Shown here piece by piece: positions 1 through 7,671 of a DNA stretch of 25,117 nt (its first letter is position 1; each line of letters opens with the position of its first letter). The stretch comes from JBOGEB01 sp050743125 (GTDB lineage Bacteria; Actinomycetota; Nitriliruptoria; Euzebyales; Egibacteraceae). The stretch is taken from the NCBI GenBank assembly GCA_050743125.1, contig JBOGEB010000050.1, forward strand, positions 1 to 25,117, written 5' to 3'. A program made the position numbers and the translations under genes. The notes under the pieces are model-generated. The model was not told where the DNA came from. It saw nothing but the letters and a program-made list of their open reading frames with translations, and ran no database searches.

Positions 1-85
1 TGGCCCGCCAGGCGGGCAGCTCGTCGACCCAGTCGGACAGGCTCGAGGGCTCGCTTGGACAGTGCGGACGATGCGCAGGGTTCAC
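1..85 (-). CDS. Partial small gene cut by window edge, unknown function
   Basis: Reading leftwards from a GTG at 85, the frame stays open for 28 codons to the edge of the window. The visible peptide begins MNPAHRPHCPSEP and continues with an acidic, Trp-containing stretch (SLSDWVDELPAWRA). A strong Shine-Dalgarno (AGGAGG, + strand 93-98) sits 7 nt before the GTG. The GTG overlaps the stop codon of the gene at 82-294 in a GTGA arrangement, so the two are probably translationally coupled and co-transcribed. I do not recognise the family; the rest of the protein lies outside the window. The ribosome binding site and overlap are seen directly; that it is a real gene is inferred from them. Confidence 0.55.
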   Translation of the reverse strand, partial: MNPAHRPHCPSEPSSLSDWVDELPAWRA

Positions 86-294
86 CGCTGATCCTCCTGT
101 TCTGGTTCGGCCGTGGTTCGGCCGTGGGTGGGCCGTCTGCCCTCTCGCACGGCTTGCTCGTGCGCTCTGGCGTCACGCTCGGCGGCCCACCGCGCGCCGT
201 CGCCGACGTAACGGTCGCCGACCCAGCCGCACCGGCAGCGCGCGGAGAGCTTGCCGGGGGCTTCCCAGGCGAGTTCGACGTGATGGCGTTTCAT
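82..294 (-). CDS. Small Cys-containing hypothetical protein (70 aa)
   Basis: A 70-residue protein starting ATG at 294. Near residues 18-26 it carries a CRCGWVG element, a short zinc-ribbon-like knuckle with only two cysteines, followed by a basic, Arg- and Glu-rich C-terminus. Similar small CxCGW proteins are, as far as I recall, common around XRE regulators and integrated elements in actinobacteria, but I cannot name a family. It is divergent from the XRE-TPR regulator (154 bp apart) and its stop overlaps the GTG of the next minus-strand gene by 4 nt, suggesting a two-gene or longer operon running off the left edge. No clear Shine-Dalgarno precedes the ATG. It could still be a chance frame, but the coupling to a downstream gene with a strong RBS favours a real gene. 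Confidence 0.5.
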   Translation of the reverse strand: MKRHHVELAWEAPGKLSARCRCGWVGDRYVGDGARWAAERDARAHEQAVREGRRPTHGRTTAEPEQEDQR

Positions 295-448
295 CGGGGT
301 GCGTCACCATCGACGCCGGACCGCTGTGCGTGCATGCCTATGAGGATCCGCAACGCGCGGCGCGCACTCCATCCCCACCGGCTCCCCCACCGGCTCATGT
401 GGTAGAAGACGCTCTTCGTCCGGAACACCACACAACGGGAGCACGATC

Positions 449-1729
449 ATGGGACAGCGGGTCGCGATCAACGGCAAAGTGCTCGCTGAGCTGCGCATAC
501 TCCGCCGGTTCACCCAAGAGGGCCTGCGCGCCCGCTGCGAGGAGCGCGACCGCCACTGCGGCCTGACCGCCGAGCGCATCAGCGAGTACGAGCGGGAGGT
601 GCGCCAGCCGACCTGGCCGAACCTGCTCGCTCTGGTCGACGCGTTGGCCGTGTCCGACGCTGAATGGTGCGCGCTGGTCCACACACCTACGCTCGACTCG
701 CTGGTCTCCCCGGAGCCAGGCGAGGGGGTTGAGGTGGACCGTCGGACCGCCAACCAGGCGATCGGGGCCGCGTTCGGAGGCTTGGTCGTCCCTCCAGAGG
801 CGCTCGGCGCGCTGGACGCCTCCGTCGAGCGCATCGTCACCCAGGAGCGCATCGACGCCGGACTGATCGCCGACCATGAGCAGATCGCCGACGCGTACGC
901 GCTGCTGCACTTCACCACCCGACCCGCCAGGCTGTTCGGCCTGGTCGCTCACCAGGCCGACACGCTGTACGGCCTGCTCGACCAGCCGGCCTCCCCGAAC
1001 CTCGAGCGCCGCCTGTACGTGGTCAGCGCCGGCTCGCACGCGCAAGCCGGCCTGCTCGCGTTCATCGCCGGCGATCACGCCAACGCCCGCCGCTACGCCG
1101 CGCTCGCCACAGACATCGCCGAGGACAGCCGCAACGACATCCTCCACGCGCAAACCCTCGGCGTGGCCAGCATGGCGCACCGCGAGCCGGGCGGCCGGGC
1201 CGCGAGCATGATGGCCCAGGCTGTGGACCTTGCACCCAACGCCGACAGGGACACACAGGGGTGGCTGCACAGCTGGCACGCCAACCGACTCGCGCTCGCC
1301 GACGACGCCCGCGGCTTCTTGACGCACATGCATCGCGCTGGTCAGCTGTGGTCTGGGACGGCTGATGAGGCGGGGTTCCTCATGCGCTACGCCGGCTGGC
1401 CCTGCTCGCCCGATGTGGATTTTGCCGTGGGGTTGACGGCATTGAAGCGCGGCGACGAGGCCCTCGAGGCCTTCGCCGCCGTTGCTGACCCACCCGATCC
1501 GCGGGGCCGCGCCTGCGTGCTCGCCTACCGGGGTGAGGCCCATCTGGTGAAAAAAGCGCCAGATCCGGAGGCGGCGTGCGCGGACCTGGGAGCGTCGTTC
1601 GATCTCGGCCGTGAGCACGGCGCCATGAATGCCGTCGAGCGGATCCACGAAATACGCGTGCGGTTCCCGAAGCGCTACGCCGGGTCGGCGTGCCTGGCCA
1701 AGCTCGACGAGCGCCTCGGCCGGGCCTGA
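449..1729 (+). CDS. XRE-family regulator with TPR-type C-terminal domain
   Basis: A 426-residue protein. Residues about 8-75 form a Cro/CI-type helix-turn-helix (ELRILRRFTQEGL, then a turn and ERISEYEREVRQPTWPNL), which is expected to bind DNA. The remainder is helical with Ala-rich pairs resembling TPR repeats, for example around SHAQAGLLAFIAGDHANARRY at about residues 195-215. This architecture is typical of Streptomyces-type XRE-TPR regulators that respond to small peptides or partner proteins; the ligand here is unknown. The ATG at 449 is supported by GGGAG at 437-441 with a 7-nt spacer. It is divergent from two small overlapping genes on the left, so it may control them from the shared 154-bp intergenic region. 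It ends 106 bp before sbcD and probably does not belong to that operon. Confidence 0.85.
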   Translation: MGQRVAINGKVLAELRILRRFTQEGLRARCEERDRHCGLTAERISEYEREVRQPTWPNLLALVDALAVSDAEWCALVHTPTLDSLVSPEPGEGVEVDRRTANQAIGAAFGGLVVPPEALGALDASVERIVTQERIDAGLIADHEQIADAYALLHFTTRPARLFGLVAHQADTLYGLLDQPASPNLERRLYVVSAGSHAQAGLLAFIAGDHANARRYAALATDIAEDSRNDILHAQTLGVASMAHREPGGRAASMMAQAVDLAPNADRDTQGWLHSWHANRLALADDARGFLTHMHRAGQLWSGTADEAGFLMRYAGWPCSPDVDFAVGLTALKRGDEALEAFAAVADPPDPRGRACVLAYRGEAHLVKKAPDPEAACADLGASFDLGREHGAMNAVERIHEIRVRFPKRYAGSACLAKLDERLGRA

Positions 1730-1820
1730 CCAGCACCGCAGCGCACGCCGGCTGGTGCGCGCCTGCGTGTCCCCTGCTCCGCCGCGGTCGGGCCTCACCG
1801 GGTGCCCGGCCACCGGGGGC

Positions 1821-1838
1821 TATCCTGCTTGGGCTGTG
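1821..1838 (+). promoter_or_regulatory. Possible leaderless promoter of sbcD
   Basis: TATCCT at 1821-1826 matches the actinobacterial -10 pattern TANNNT and lies 9 nt before the GTG start at 1836. No good Shine-Dalgarno precedes that GTG and no clear -35 is visible. The spacing would put transcription start at or next to the start codon. This is inference from position and motif only. Confidence 0.3.
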
Positions 1839-2990
1839 CGCATTCTTCACACGTCGGACTGGCACGTCGGCCGGACGATCCGGGGGCGCAGCCGGGCGGA
1901 CGAGCACGAGGCGGTGCTCGCCGAGATCGCGCGGATCGCCCGGGCGGAGCGCGTCGACCTCGTCCTGGTGGCGGGCGACCAGTTCGACACCGCCGCGCCG
2001 ACGCCGGAGGCCGAGCGGATCGTCTACCGCGCGCTCTGCGACCTCGCCGACACCGGCGCCCACGTGGTGGCCGTGGCCGGCAACCACGACCACCCGCACC
2101 GGCTCGCGGCGGTCGCCCCGTTGCTGGCCAGCCGCGGCGTCCACGCGCGCGGCGTGCTCGCCCGGCCCGACGAGGGCGGGGTGCTCACCCTGCGCGCCCG
2201 GGACGGCGAGACCGCGCGCGTCGCGCTCGTGCCGTTTCTCTCCCAGCGCCACCTGATCCGCGCAGCCCAGCTCATGGCGTTCGACGCCGACGAGCACGCG
2301 GGCCGCTACGACGCGGGCGTCCGGCACGTGGTCGCCCAGATGACCAGCGCCTTCACCCCCGACACGGTCAACCTCGTCTGCGCGCACCTGCTCATCGCGG
2401 GCGGGACGCTCGGCGGCGGCGAGCGCGCGGCGCACACGATCTTCGACTACGCCGTCTCGGCCGCAGCGTTCCCGGCCGCGGCCCACTACGTGGCGCTCGG
2501 CCACCTCCACCGGGCACAGCGGATCCCAGCCGCCTGCCCGGTGCACTACAGCGGGTCGCCGCTCCAGCTCGACTTCGGCGAGACCGGCGACGACAAGGCG
2601 GTCCTGCTCGTCGAGGCTCGTCCCGGCACCCCCGCCGAGGTCCGCACCGTCCGGCTCTCGGCCGGGCGGCGGCTGCGGACGATCCGCGGCGGCATCGACG
2701 AGCTGGAGGCGCTCGCCGCCCAGACCGGCGACGACCACCTGCGCGTCGTCGTCCGCGGACAGGCGCGCGCCGGCCTGGCCGACGCGGTCCGCGCGCTGTT
2801 CCCCGACGCCGTCGAGGTCGCCGTCGAGACCCCGGAGGCCCAAGCCGCCCAGCGTCGGCCGGTCCGGCTCGGGCGCTGTCCGGGCGAGCTGTTCGCCGAG
2901 TACCTCGCCGAGCGCGCCGCCGAGGACGAGCGCGTCCGGGCCCTGTTCGCCGAGCTGCTGGGGGACGTCCATGCGCCCGGCCCGACTTGA
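1836..2990 (+). CDS. sbcD: SbcD/Mre11-type exonuclease subunit
   Basis: A 384-residue metallophosphoesterase, the nuclease subunit of SbcCD, which opens hairpins and trims blocked DNA ends with manganese. The motifs occur in order: D8-W-H10 (HTSDWHVG), GDQFD with D48, GNHDH with N83, H84 and D85, CAHLL with H184, and GHLH with H223 and H225. These supply the two-metal site. The C-terminal region (about 260-384) is the Mre11-type capping domain. The frame is open further upstream, but homology begins at VRILHTSDWHVG, so I place the start at GTG 1836. The last 20 nt overlap sbcC, the usual arrangement for this complex. Length fits the family (about 380-400 aa). Confidence 0.95.
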   Translation: MRILHTSDWHVGRTIRGRSRADEHEAVLAEIARIARAERVDLVLVAGDQFDTAAPTPEAERIVYRALCDLADTGAHVVAVAGNHDHPHRLAAVAPLLASRGVHARGVLARPDEGGVLTLRARDGETARVALVPFLSQRHLIRAAQLMAFDADEHAGRYDAGVRHVVAQMTSAFTPDTVNLVCAHLLIAGGTLGGGERAAHTIFDYAVSAAAFPAAAHYVALGHLHRAQRIPAACPVHYSGSPLQLDFGETGDDKAVLLVEARPGTPAEVRTVRLSAGRRLRTIRGGIDELEALAAQTGDDHLRVVVRGQARAGLADAVRALFPDAVEVAVETPEAQAAQRRPVRLGRCPGELFAEYLAERAAEDERVRALFAELLGDVHAPGPT

Positions 2991-5304
2991 GCTGGCCGGC
3001 TTCACCGCCTTCCGCGAGCCCCAGGCGGTCGACTTCGCGGACGCCGACCTGTTCGCGCTCGTCGGGCCGACCGGAGCAGGCAAGACCTCGATCATCGACG
3101 CGCTGTGCTTCGCCCTGTACGGCAGGGTGCCACGGCTCGACGGGCGCATGGTCGCGCCGGTGATCAGCGCCGGCCGGCTCCAGGCCCGGATCCGTTTCGA
3201 CTTCACCGTCGGCGACCGCGCGTACACCGCGGTCCGGGTCGTGCGCCGGTCCGGCCAGGGCGCCTCGACCGCCGAGGCCCGGCTCGAGCAGGACGGCGAG
3301 GTCCTGGCCGGCGACGCCGACGGGGTCACGAAGGCCGTCGAGACGCTGCTCGGCTTGACCTACGAGCAGTTCACGACCTGCGTCGTCCTGCCCCAGGGCG
3401 AGTTCGCGCGTTTCCTGAAGGACACGCCGAAAGGGCGGGGGGAGCTGCTCGTCCGCCTGCTCGAGCTCGACGTCTACCGCCGCATGGGCCAGGCCGCGAA
3501 CCAGCGGGCCGCGGCGGCCGGCGCGCTGGCCCAGGCCGCCGCCGGCCAGCTCGCCCAGCTCGACGGCGCGACCGAGGACGCGGTTGCCGCGGCCGGAGCG
3601 CGGATCGGGGGGCTGCGCGCCCTGCGCAACCAGATCCAGGCGGTCACGCCGCGCCTCGACGAGCTGCTCGCCAAGGGCCGGCGGATCGTCACCGACGGCG
3701 AGGCCGCAGCCGAGCGCGCCGGCCTGCTCGCCACCGTGACCCTGCCCGACGACCTCGACGCCCTCACCGGCGCGGGCGCCCGCGCCGCCGCTGAGGCATT
3801 GGCCGCCCAGGCGCGCCACGAGCGGGCCGAACAGGCGCTCGGCCAGGCCGAACAGGCGCTGGCCGCGCTCGGGGACCGCACGGGGATCGAGCTGGCCCGG
3901 CGCGCTCACGCCGAGCGCGCTCACCTGGCCGCCGGCATGCCGGCGCTCACCGAGGCCGCCGAGCGCGCCCAGGCCGAGGCCGCGGCGGCCCGCGCCGCGC
4001 TCGACCGGGCCGAGGGGCGGCTGGAGGCGTTGCGCCGCGAGCACGCCGCGCACGACCTGTCCCGCCACCTCGTCGCCGACCAGCCATGCCCAGTGTGCGC
4101 GCAGCTTGTGGGCGTGCTGCCCGCACGCGCCGCGCCCGTCGCGCTGACAGACGCGGAGCACGCCCGGCGGGCTGCCGCCGCCGAGTGTGAGCGCGCCGCC
4201 AGGGCGGCGGCTGCGGCGGACAGCACCGCGCAGGCGCGGCGCGGCCAGATCGCCGAGCTGGCGCGCGCGCTCGCGGGCCACCCTGATCCGGCCGAGCTGG
4301 AGCGCCTCCTCGCGGCCGTCACCGCCGCGGAGGCCGCGGTGGCGCAAGCCCGGGCGGTGGAGAAGGCCGCGCGGTCTGCGGCCCGGTCGGCCCGGGACGG
4401 CCAGCGCGAGTCCGAGCGGCGCCTGTCCGAGGCATGGCGCCGGTTCGACGAGGTCAGGGACACGGTGGCCGCCCTCGACCCGCCTGCGGCGGACCGCGGT
4501 GACCTCGCCGCGGCCTGGTCGTCGCTCGTGGAGTGGGCGCAAAGCCTCGAGCCCGCCGAGCGCGCGGTGGCCGCCAGCGCCGGCGAGCGGGCCGCCGCCC
4601 TGCGGGACGAGTACCGGCGCGCTCACGGCCAGCTCGTCGCCGCGTGCGCGGCGTGCGGCCTCGAGGTCGGCGGGGCCGACCTCGCGTCGGGCGTGCTCGA
4701 GGCTCTCGCACGCGCGGAGGCCGACCTCGACCGGCTGCGCGCCGACCGGTCGCGCGCCGCCGACCTGCGCGCCCAGGTGACGCGCGAGACCGAGCGCCAC
4801 CAGGTCGCCCAAGCGCTCGGCCGGCACCTCGCGGCGAACCGGTTCGAGCAGTGGCTGCTCGACGAGGCGCTCGGCCGGCTCGTCGACGGCGCGAGCGGCG
4901 TGCTGCGGCAGCTCTCGTCCGGGCAGTACTCGCTCGACCTCGACGCGGCGGCGCAGTTCCAGGTCGTCGACCACCGCAACGCCGACGAGCGCCGACCCGC
5001 ACGCACGCTGTCGGGCGGGGAGACGTTCCTCGCCTCGCTCGCGCTCGCGCTGACGCTGGCCGAGCAGCTCGCCGAGCTGACCGCGACCGGCGACGGGCGC
5101 CTGGAGTCGATCTTCCTCGACGAGGGCTTCGGCACGCTGGACGGCGAGACGCTCGACGCCGTGACCGCCGCGATCGAGGAGCTGGGCGCGCGCGGCCGGA
5201 CGGTCGGGCTGATCACCCACGTGCGCGAGCTCGCGGACCGGGTGCCGGTCCGGTTCGAGGTCCGCCGGACGCCGTCGACCTCGACGGTCGAAAGGGTGGA
5301 GTAG
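2971..5304 (+). CDS. sbcC: SbcC/Rad50-type ATPase subunit
   Basis: A 777-residue SMC-like ATPase that partners SbcD; ATP binding gates the nuclease and a zinc hook joins two molecules. Seen in the protein: Walker A GPTGAGKT (32-39); a QGEFARFL segment near 145, typical of the Q-loop region; long Ala/Glu/Arg-rich coiled coils on both sides of a zinc hook CPVC (C373, C376); the ABC signature LSGGE (680-684); Walker B IFLDEGFG with D717 and E718; and an H-loop GLITHVRE close to the C-terminus. The hook lies almost exactly mid-protein, so both arms are intact. The protein is compact compared with E. coli SbcC (about 1050 aa), meaning shorter arms. GGGGGA at 2960-2965 serves the ATG inside the end of sbcD, so the two are translationally coupled. 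Confidence 0.95.
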   Translation: MRPARLELAGFTAFREPQAVDFADADLFALVGPTGAGKTSIIDALCFALYGRVPRLDGRMVAPVISAGRLQARIRFDFTVGDRAYTAVRVVRRSGQGASTAEARLEQDGEVLAGDADGVTKAVETLLGLTYEQFTTCVVLPQGEFARFLKDTPKGRGELLVRLLELDVYRRMGQAANQRAAAAGALAQAAAGQLAQLDGATEDAVAAAGARIGGLRALRNQIQAVTPRLDELLAKGRRIVTDGEAAAERAGLLATVTLPDDLDALTGAGARAAAEALAAQARHERAEQALGQAEQALAALGDRTGIELARRAHAERAHLAAGMPALTEAAERAQAEAAAARAALDRAEGRLEALRREHAAHDLSRHLVADQPCPVCAQLVGVLPARAAPVALTDAEHARRAAAAECERAARAAAAADSTAQARRGQIAELARALAGHPDPAELERLLAAVTAAEAAVAQARAVEKAARSAARSARDGQRESERRLSEAWRRFDEVRDTVAALDPPAADRGDLAAAWSSLVEWAQSLEPAERAVAASAGERAAALRDEYRRAHGQLVAACAACGLEVGGADLASGVLEALARAEADLDRLRADRSRAADLRAQVTRETERHQVAQALGRHLAANRFEQWLLDEALGRLVDGASGVLRQLSSGQYSLDLDAAAQFQVVDHRNADERRPARTLSGGETFLASLALALTLAEQLAELTATGDGRLESIFLDEGFGTLDGETLDAVTAAIEELGARGRTVGLITHVRELADRVPVRFEVRRTPSTSTVERVE

Positions 5305-5307
5305 ACG

Positions 5308-6300
5308 GTGCGGTTCGCGGTCGAGCCCTGGGCGCCGGACTACGGCGCGTCGGTCGGCGAGCTGGATCCCAGCGACGCGCAGGTCGAGATCGGCGTCGAG
5401 CGGCCCGAGGCGAGCTGGGCGCCCGTCCGCGTGGTCGGCGTCGCGCCGGCCCGGACGGTCGGCTTCATCGACGGGGTCCGCCGGGTCGACGCGCAGGTGT
5501 GGGTCACTGGCGGCGACGGGCAGGCCCGGCTGGGCCTGTGCGCGAGCTACGCCGCCGGGGTCGTGCGGTGCAACGGCACAGGTGCGGGTGAGGGCGGTCG
5601 CGACAGTGACCGCCGGGAGGCGGGGATTGCAAAGGTCGAGCGCGTCGAGGTGCGCCGCGAGGTCCTCTGCTCGGCCGGTGACCTCGAGCCGATCGACGCG
5701 CGGCACGTCACGTACCAGCCTGCGACCAGGCCGGGCGAGGGCGCAGAGGCCCTCCAGCTCGCCCTGCAGCAGCGGATGCGCGAGCTGGAGATCGGGGTCA
5801 CCGCACGAGCGCCGGACGCCGAGCTGCTCGTCATCGACGGGCCGCTGCGCGGGTGCCAGGACCTGCCCAACGCGGTCGGGTTCGTGAAGACCCACCGGGT
5901 GTCCTACCTGCCAGCCACGGTCGCCCACGTCGTCGGGCGGCTCGCGCCGGGCGAGCGCACCCCGCTGTTCGCGATGACGACCTCGTGGAGCCGGTGCTCC
6001 TGGTACCTGCGGTTGCCCGGCCCGAACGGCCACCCGTGGGCCGGCGTGGTCCGCGCCGAGGTCTCCGCCGACCTCGCGGTGGCCGACGCCCGACGGCTCG
6101 CGGACCTCGCCACGGCGACGCTCCCGGCCTACGCCTCCGCCGGGCACAAGGACCCGCGCGCGCCCCAGAACCTCTACCCGATCGGCGGCCTGGAGCGGGC
6201 GCTGCGCCGCCGCCTCGGCGACCCCGCCCTGCTCTACCGGTCGCTGCGCGCCGCCGCCCGGTCCGCGCCGGTGGTCGCCGCGACCGCCGCCGCCCGCTGA
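5308..6300 (+). CDS. NurA-like nuclease domain protein
   Basis: A 330-residue protein whose GTG start lies 3 nt after the sbcC stop, with GGTGGA 7 nt upstream, so it is the third gene of the operon. It has features I associate with the NurA family (5'-3' exo/endonuclease of the archaeal Mre11-Rad50-HerA-NurA system): an early beta-strand plus acidic motif VGFIDGVRRVDA (about 52-63), a central VIDGPLRG segment (about 175) followed by GFVKTHRVSYL, in which a conserved Lys/Arg pair is expected, and a C-terminal NLYPIGGLERALRRRLGD. The assignment rests on this motif order and on gene context, not on a database search. NurA normally works with the HerA translocase; no herA is present in the window. 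An alternative is an uncharacterised actinobacterial protein sharing only the RNase H-like fold. Confidence 0.7.
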   Translation: MRFAVEPWAPDYGASVGELDPSDAQVEIGVERPEASWAPVRVVGVAPARTVGFIDGVRRVDAQVWVTGGDGQARLGLCASYAAGVVRCNGTGAGEGGRDSDRREAGIAKVERVEVRREVLCSAGDLEPIDARHVTYQPATRPGEGAEALQLALQQRMRELEIGVTARAPDAELLVIDGPLRGCQDLPNAVGFVKTHRVSYLPATVAHVVGRLAPGERTPLFAMTTSWSRCSWYLRLPGPNGHPWAGVVRAEVSADLAVADARRLADLATATLPAYASAGHKDPRAPQNLYPIGGLERALRRRLGDPALLYRSLRAAARSAPVVAATAAAR

Positions 6301-6378
6301 GCCGAGAAGCGCCATCTGACGCAGCCCGATCGGATACGCTCACCGGACGTTGCATGCAGACCATCAGGAGGGCGGGCA

Positions 6379-6726
6379 ATGGGCAGGCCAGTCGTGCACT
6401 TCGAGATCCTTGGGACGGACGGCGAGGCGCTCCAGTCCTTCTACCGGGACCTGTTCGACTGGAACATCGACGCGAACAACCCGCTCAACTACGGGATGGT
6501 CGACACGGGCGCCGAGGGCGGCATCGGCGGCGGCATCGGCGCAGGCCAGGACTGTACGGGCGTGCGGATCTACATCGCGGTCGACGACCCGCAGGCGTAC
6601 CTCGACCGCGTCGAGCAGATGGGCGGCACCGTCGTCATGCCGGTCACCGAGATCCCCGACACCGTCACGATCGCCTTGTTCGCCGACCCCCAAGGCAACG
6701 TGATCGGCCTCGTCAAGGGCCCGTAG
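6379..6726 (+). CDS. VOC / glyoxalase-like domain protein
   Basis: A 115-residue single-domain protein of the vicinal oxygen chelate superfamily. The N-terminus PVVHFEILGTDGEALQSFY, with His7, is the typical first beta-alpha element of the fold. A Gly-rich stretch (EGGIGGGIG) and the end FADPQGNVIGLVKG, the usual last strand, complete a single two-module VOC unit. Such stand-alone proteins are often annotated as glyoxalase or bleomycin-resistance-like, but the substrate cannot be told from sequence. The final strand has Ile where many members carry a metal-binding Glu, so it may be non-catalytic. AGGAGGG sits 6-12 nt before the ATG. It follows the nurA-like gene by 78 bp on the same strand and converges with the toxin gene 39 bp downstream. 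Confidence 0.85.
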   Translation: MGRPVVHFEILGTDGEALQSFYRDLFDWNIDANNPLNYGMVDTGAEGGIGGGIGAGQDCTGVRIYIAVDDPQAYLDRVEQMGGTVVMPVTEIPDTVTIALFADPQGNVIGLVKGP

Positions 6727-6765
6727 CCGTTCCCATGGGCACCCGGGGCATCGCCGCCTACGAGC

Positions 6766-7218
6766 TCACCAGCTCGGTGGCTTGACAGCGTCGAGTTCGG
6801 CCGGAGCCACGGCCAGGCCTTCCGCAAGGGCTGCCAGGTGCAGACGTCGGTCCCAGGTGACGACAAGGACATTGATCGGCGCAAGAACGAGCGCCGTCGC
6901 AAGGTGAACCGCGTCAGCGCCGCTCAGCGCGTGACGGCTCGCGAGGTCACCGGCTCGCGCTGCGATCGTGGCGGTCAACGGCAGGTATCGGAGCGCTTCG
7001 TCGTATGCGCGCCAGGTCTCGCTGGCCGCACGCTCCTGCGCCGGGCTTACTCGCCGACCACGCCGGGCCGCGGCAAGCGCAGCGCGGACCTGGGGAGCTG
7101 CCAGCCGGCTGCTCACGGCCAAGTCGGCGCGATCCCAGACGTCGTCAGCCAACTGGCTTCCGTCCTCGACAACCAGCAGCTTTACGAGTCCGCTCGCGTC
7201 GAAGTAGGCAGCGCTCAC
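6766..7218 (-). CDS. PIN-domain toxin (VapC-like)
   Basis: A 150-residue PIN-domain protein, the family of Mg-dependent RNases that are the toxins of VapBC systems. Visible acidic residues: D7 in YFDASGLVKLL, D102 in SGADAVHLATAL, and D123 in VVTWDRRLHLAA. The second acidic position, normally Glu in a segment like YPEVRAAL, is Gln43 here (codon CAG, segment APQVRAAL). One of the expected metal ligands therefore seems to be missing, which may weaken or abolish activity. The start ATG overlaps the antitoxin stop by 4 nt (ATGA), the standard coupled arrangement with antitoxin first. It converges with the VOC gene. Confidence 0.88.
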   Translation of the reverse strand: MSAAYFDASGLVKLLVVEDGSQLADDVWDRADLAVSSRLAAPQVRAALAAARRGRRVSPAQERAASETWRAYDEALRYLPLTATIAARAGDLASRHALSGADAVHLATALVLAPINVLVVTWDRRLHLAALAEGLAVAPAELDAVKPPSW

Positions 7219-7493
7219 CGCTTGCGGTCGCGCTCTTCGACCACAAACGAGGACACGTCGCCGTCGCGCGGGCGGATCTTCGGCGTCTCGGCAGCGCGCG
7301 GCCTGCGCGGCGACTGCGGCATGCTGAGCAGCCCCTCCGCCGTCAGACGCTCGATCAAGTCGGCCTCGTCGATCCCGGTGAGGCGGGCGACGGGCAGCCC
7401 GCGCTCGGTGACGACGACCGTTTCGCCCTCACGCGCCCGCTTCAGCCAATGCCGAAGGTTTCGTCGCAGATCAGCAGCACCGACTTCGCTCAT
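7215..7493 (-). CDS. Phd/YefM-type antitoxin
   Basis: A 92-residue antitoxin. The N-terminal half (MSEVGAADLRRNL through a VVVTERGLPVARL segment, about residues 1-42) is the Phd/YefM DNA-binding fold that dimerises on an operator. The C-terminal part is hydrophilic and probably disordered until it wraps the toxin. It precedes the PIN toxin with a 4-nt overlap. Phd/YefM antitoxins with PIN toxins are a common alternative to VapB. Immediately upstream lies an inverted repeat overlapping the promoter, consistent with autoregulation. A TAGGAT box 6 nt before the ATG and the lack of a Shine-Dalgarno suggest a leaderless mRNA. Confidence 0.9.
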   Translation of the reverse strand: MSEVGAADLRRNLRHWLKRAREGETVVVTERGLPVARLTGIDEADLIERLTAEGLLSMPQSPRRPRAAETPKIRPRDGDVSSFVVEERDRKR

Positions 7494-7499
7494 GGCGCC

Positions 7500-7536
7500 A
7501 TCCTACCGTACATCTGGCTGACAATAGAGTGTACGG
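7500..7536 (-). promoter_or_regulatory. Toxin-antitoxin promoter and operator
   Basis: On the minus strand a TAGGAT -10 box (7500-7505) ends 6 nt before the antitoxin ATG, the geometry of a leaderless promoter. Directly upstream are perfect 7-bp inverted arms CCGTACA (7506-7512) and TGTACGG (7530-7536), separated by 17 bp, which would cover the spacer and -35 region. Phd/YefM-type antitoxins usually repress their own promoter by binding such repeats. The repeat and box are seen directly; their role is inferred. Confidence 0.6.
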
Positions 7537-7671
7537 GATCGTCGCTGGCGCGTGCGATTCCCTGGCCACGTTGCGTTTCCTGCCCCAACGCCCGAACCTG
7601 GCCTGTTCACCAGGGACTGCCTGCCGTACGCTCCAGGCTGACGGGTCGTCTCCCGAAGGGACGTGGGCCTC

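Noticed and set aside
2392..6315. A 1307-codon open frame on the minus strand opposite sbcD, sbcC and nurA
   Set aside because: It is an antisense shadow caused by high GC at third positions; the peptide is Arg/Gly/Ala-rich with no domain, while the plus-strand genes have full motif sets.
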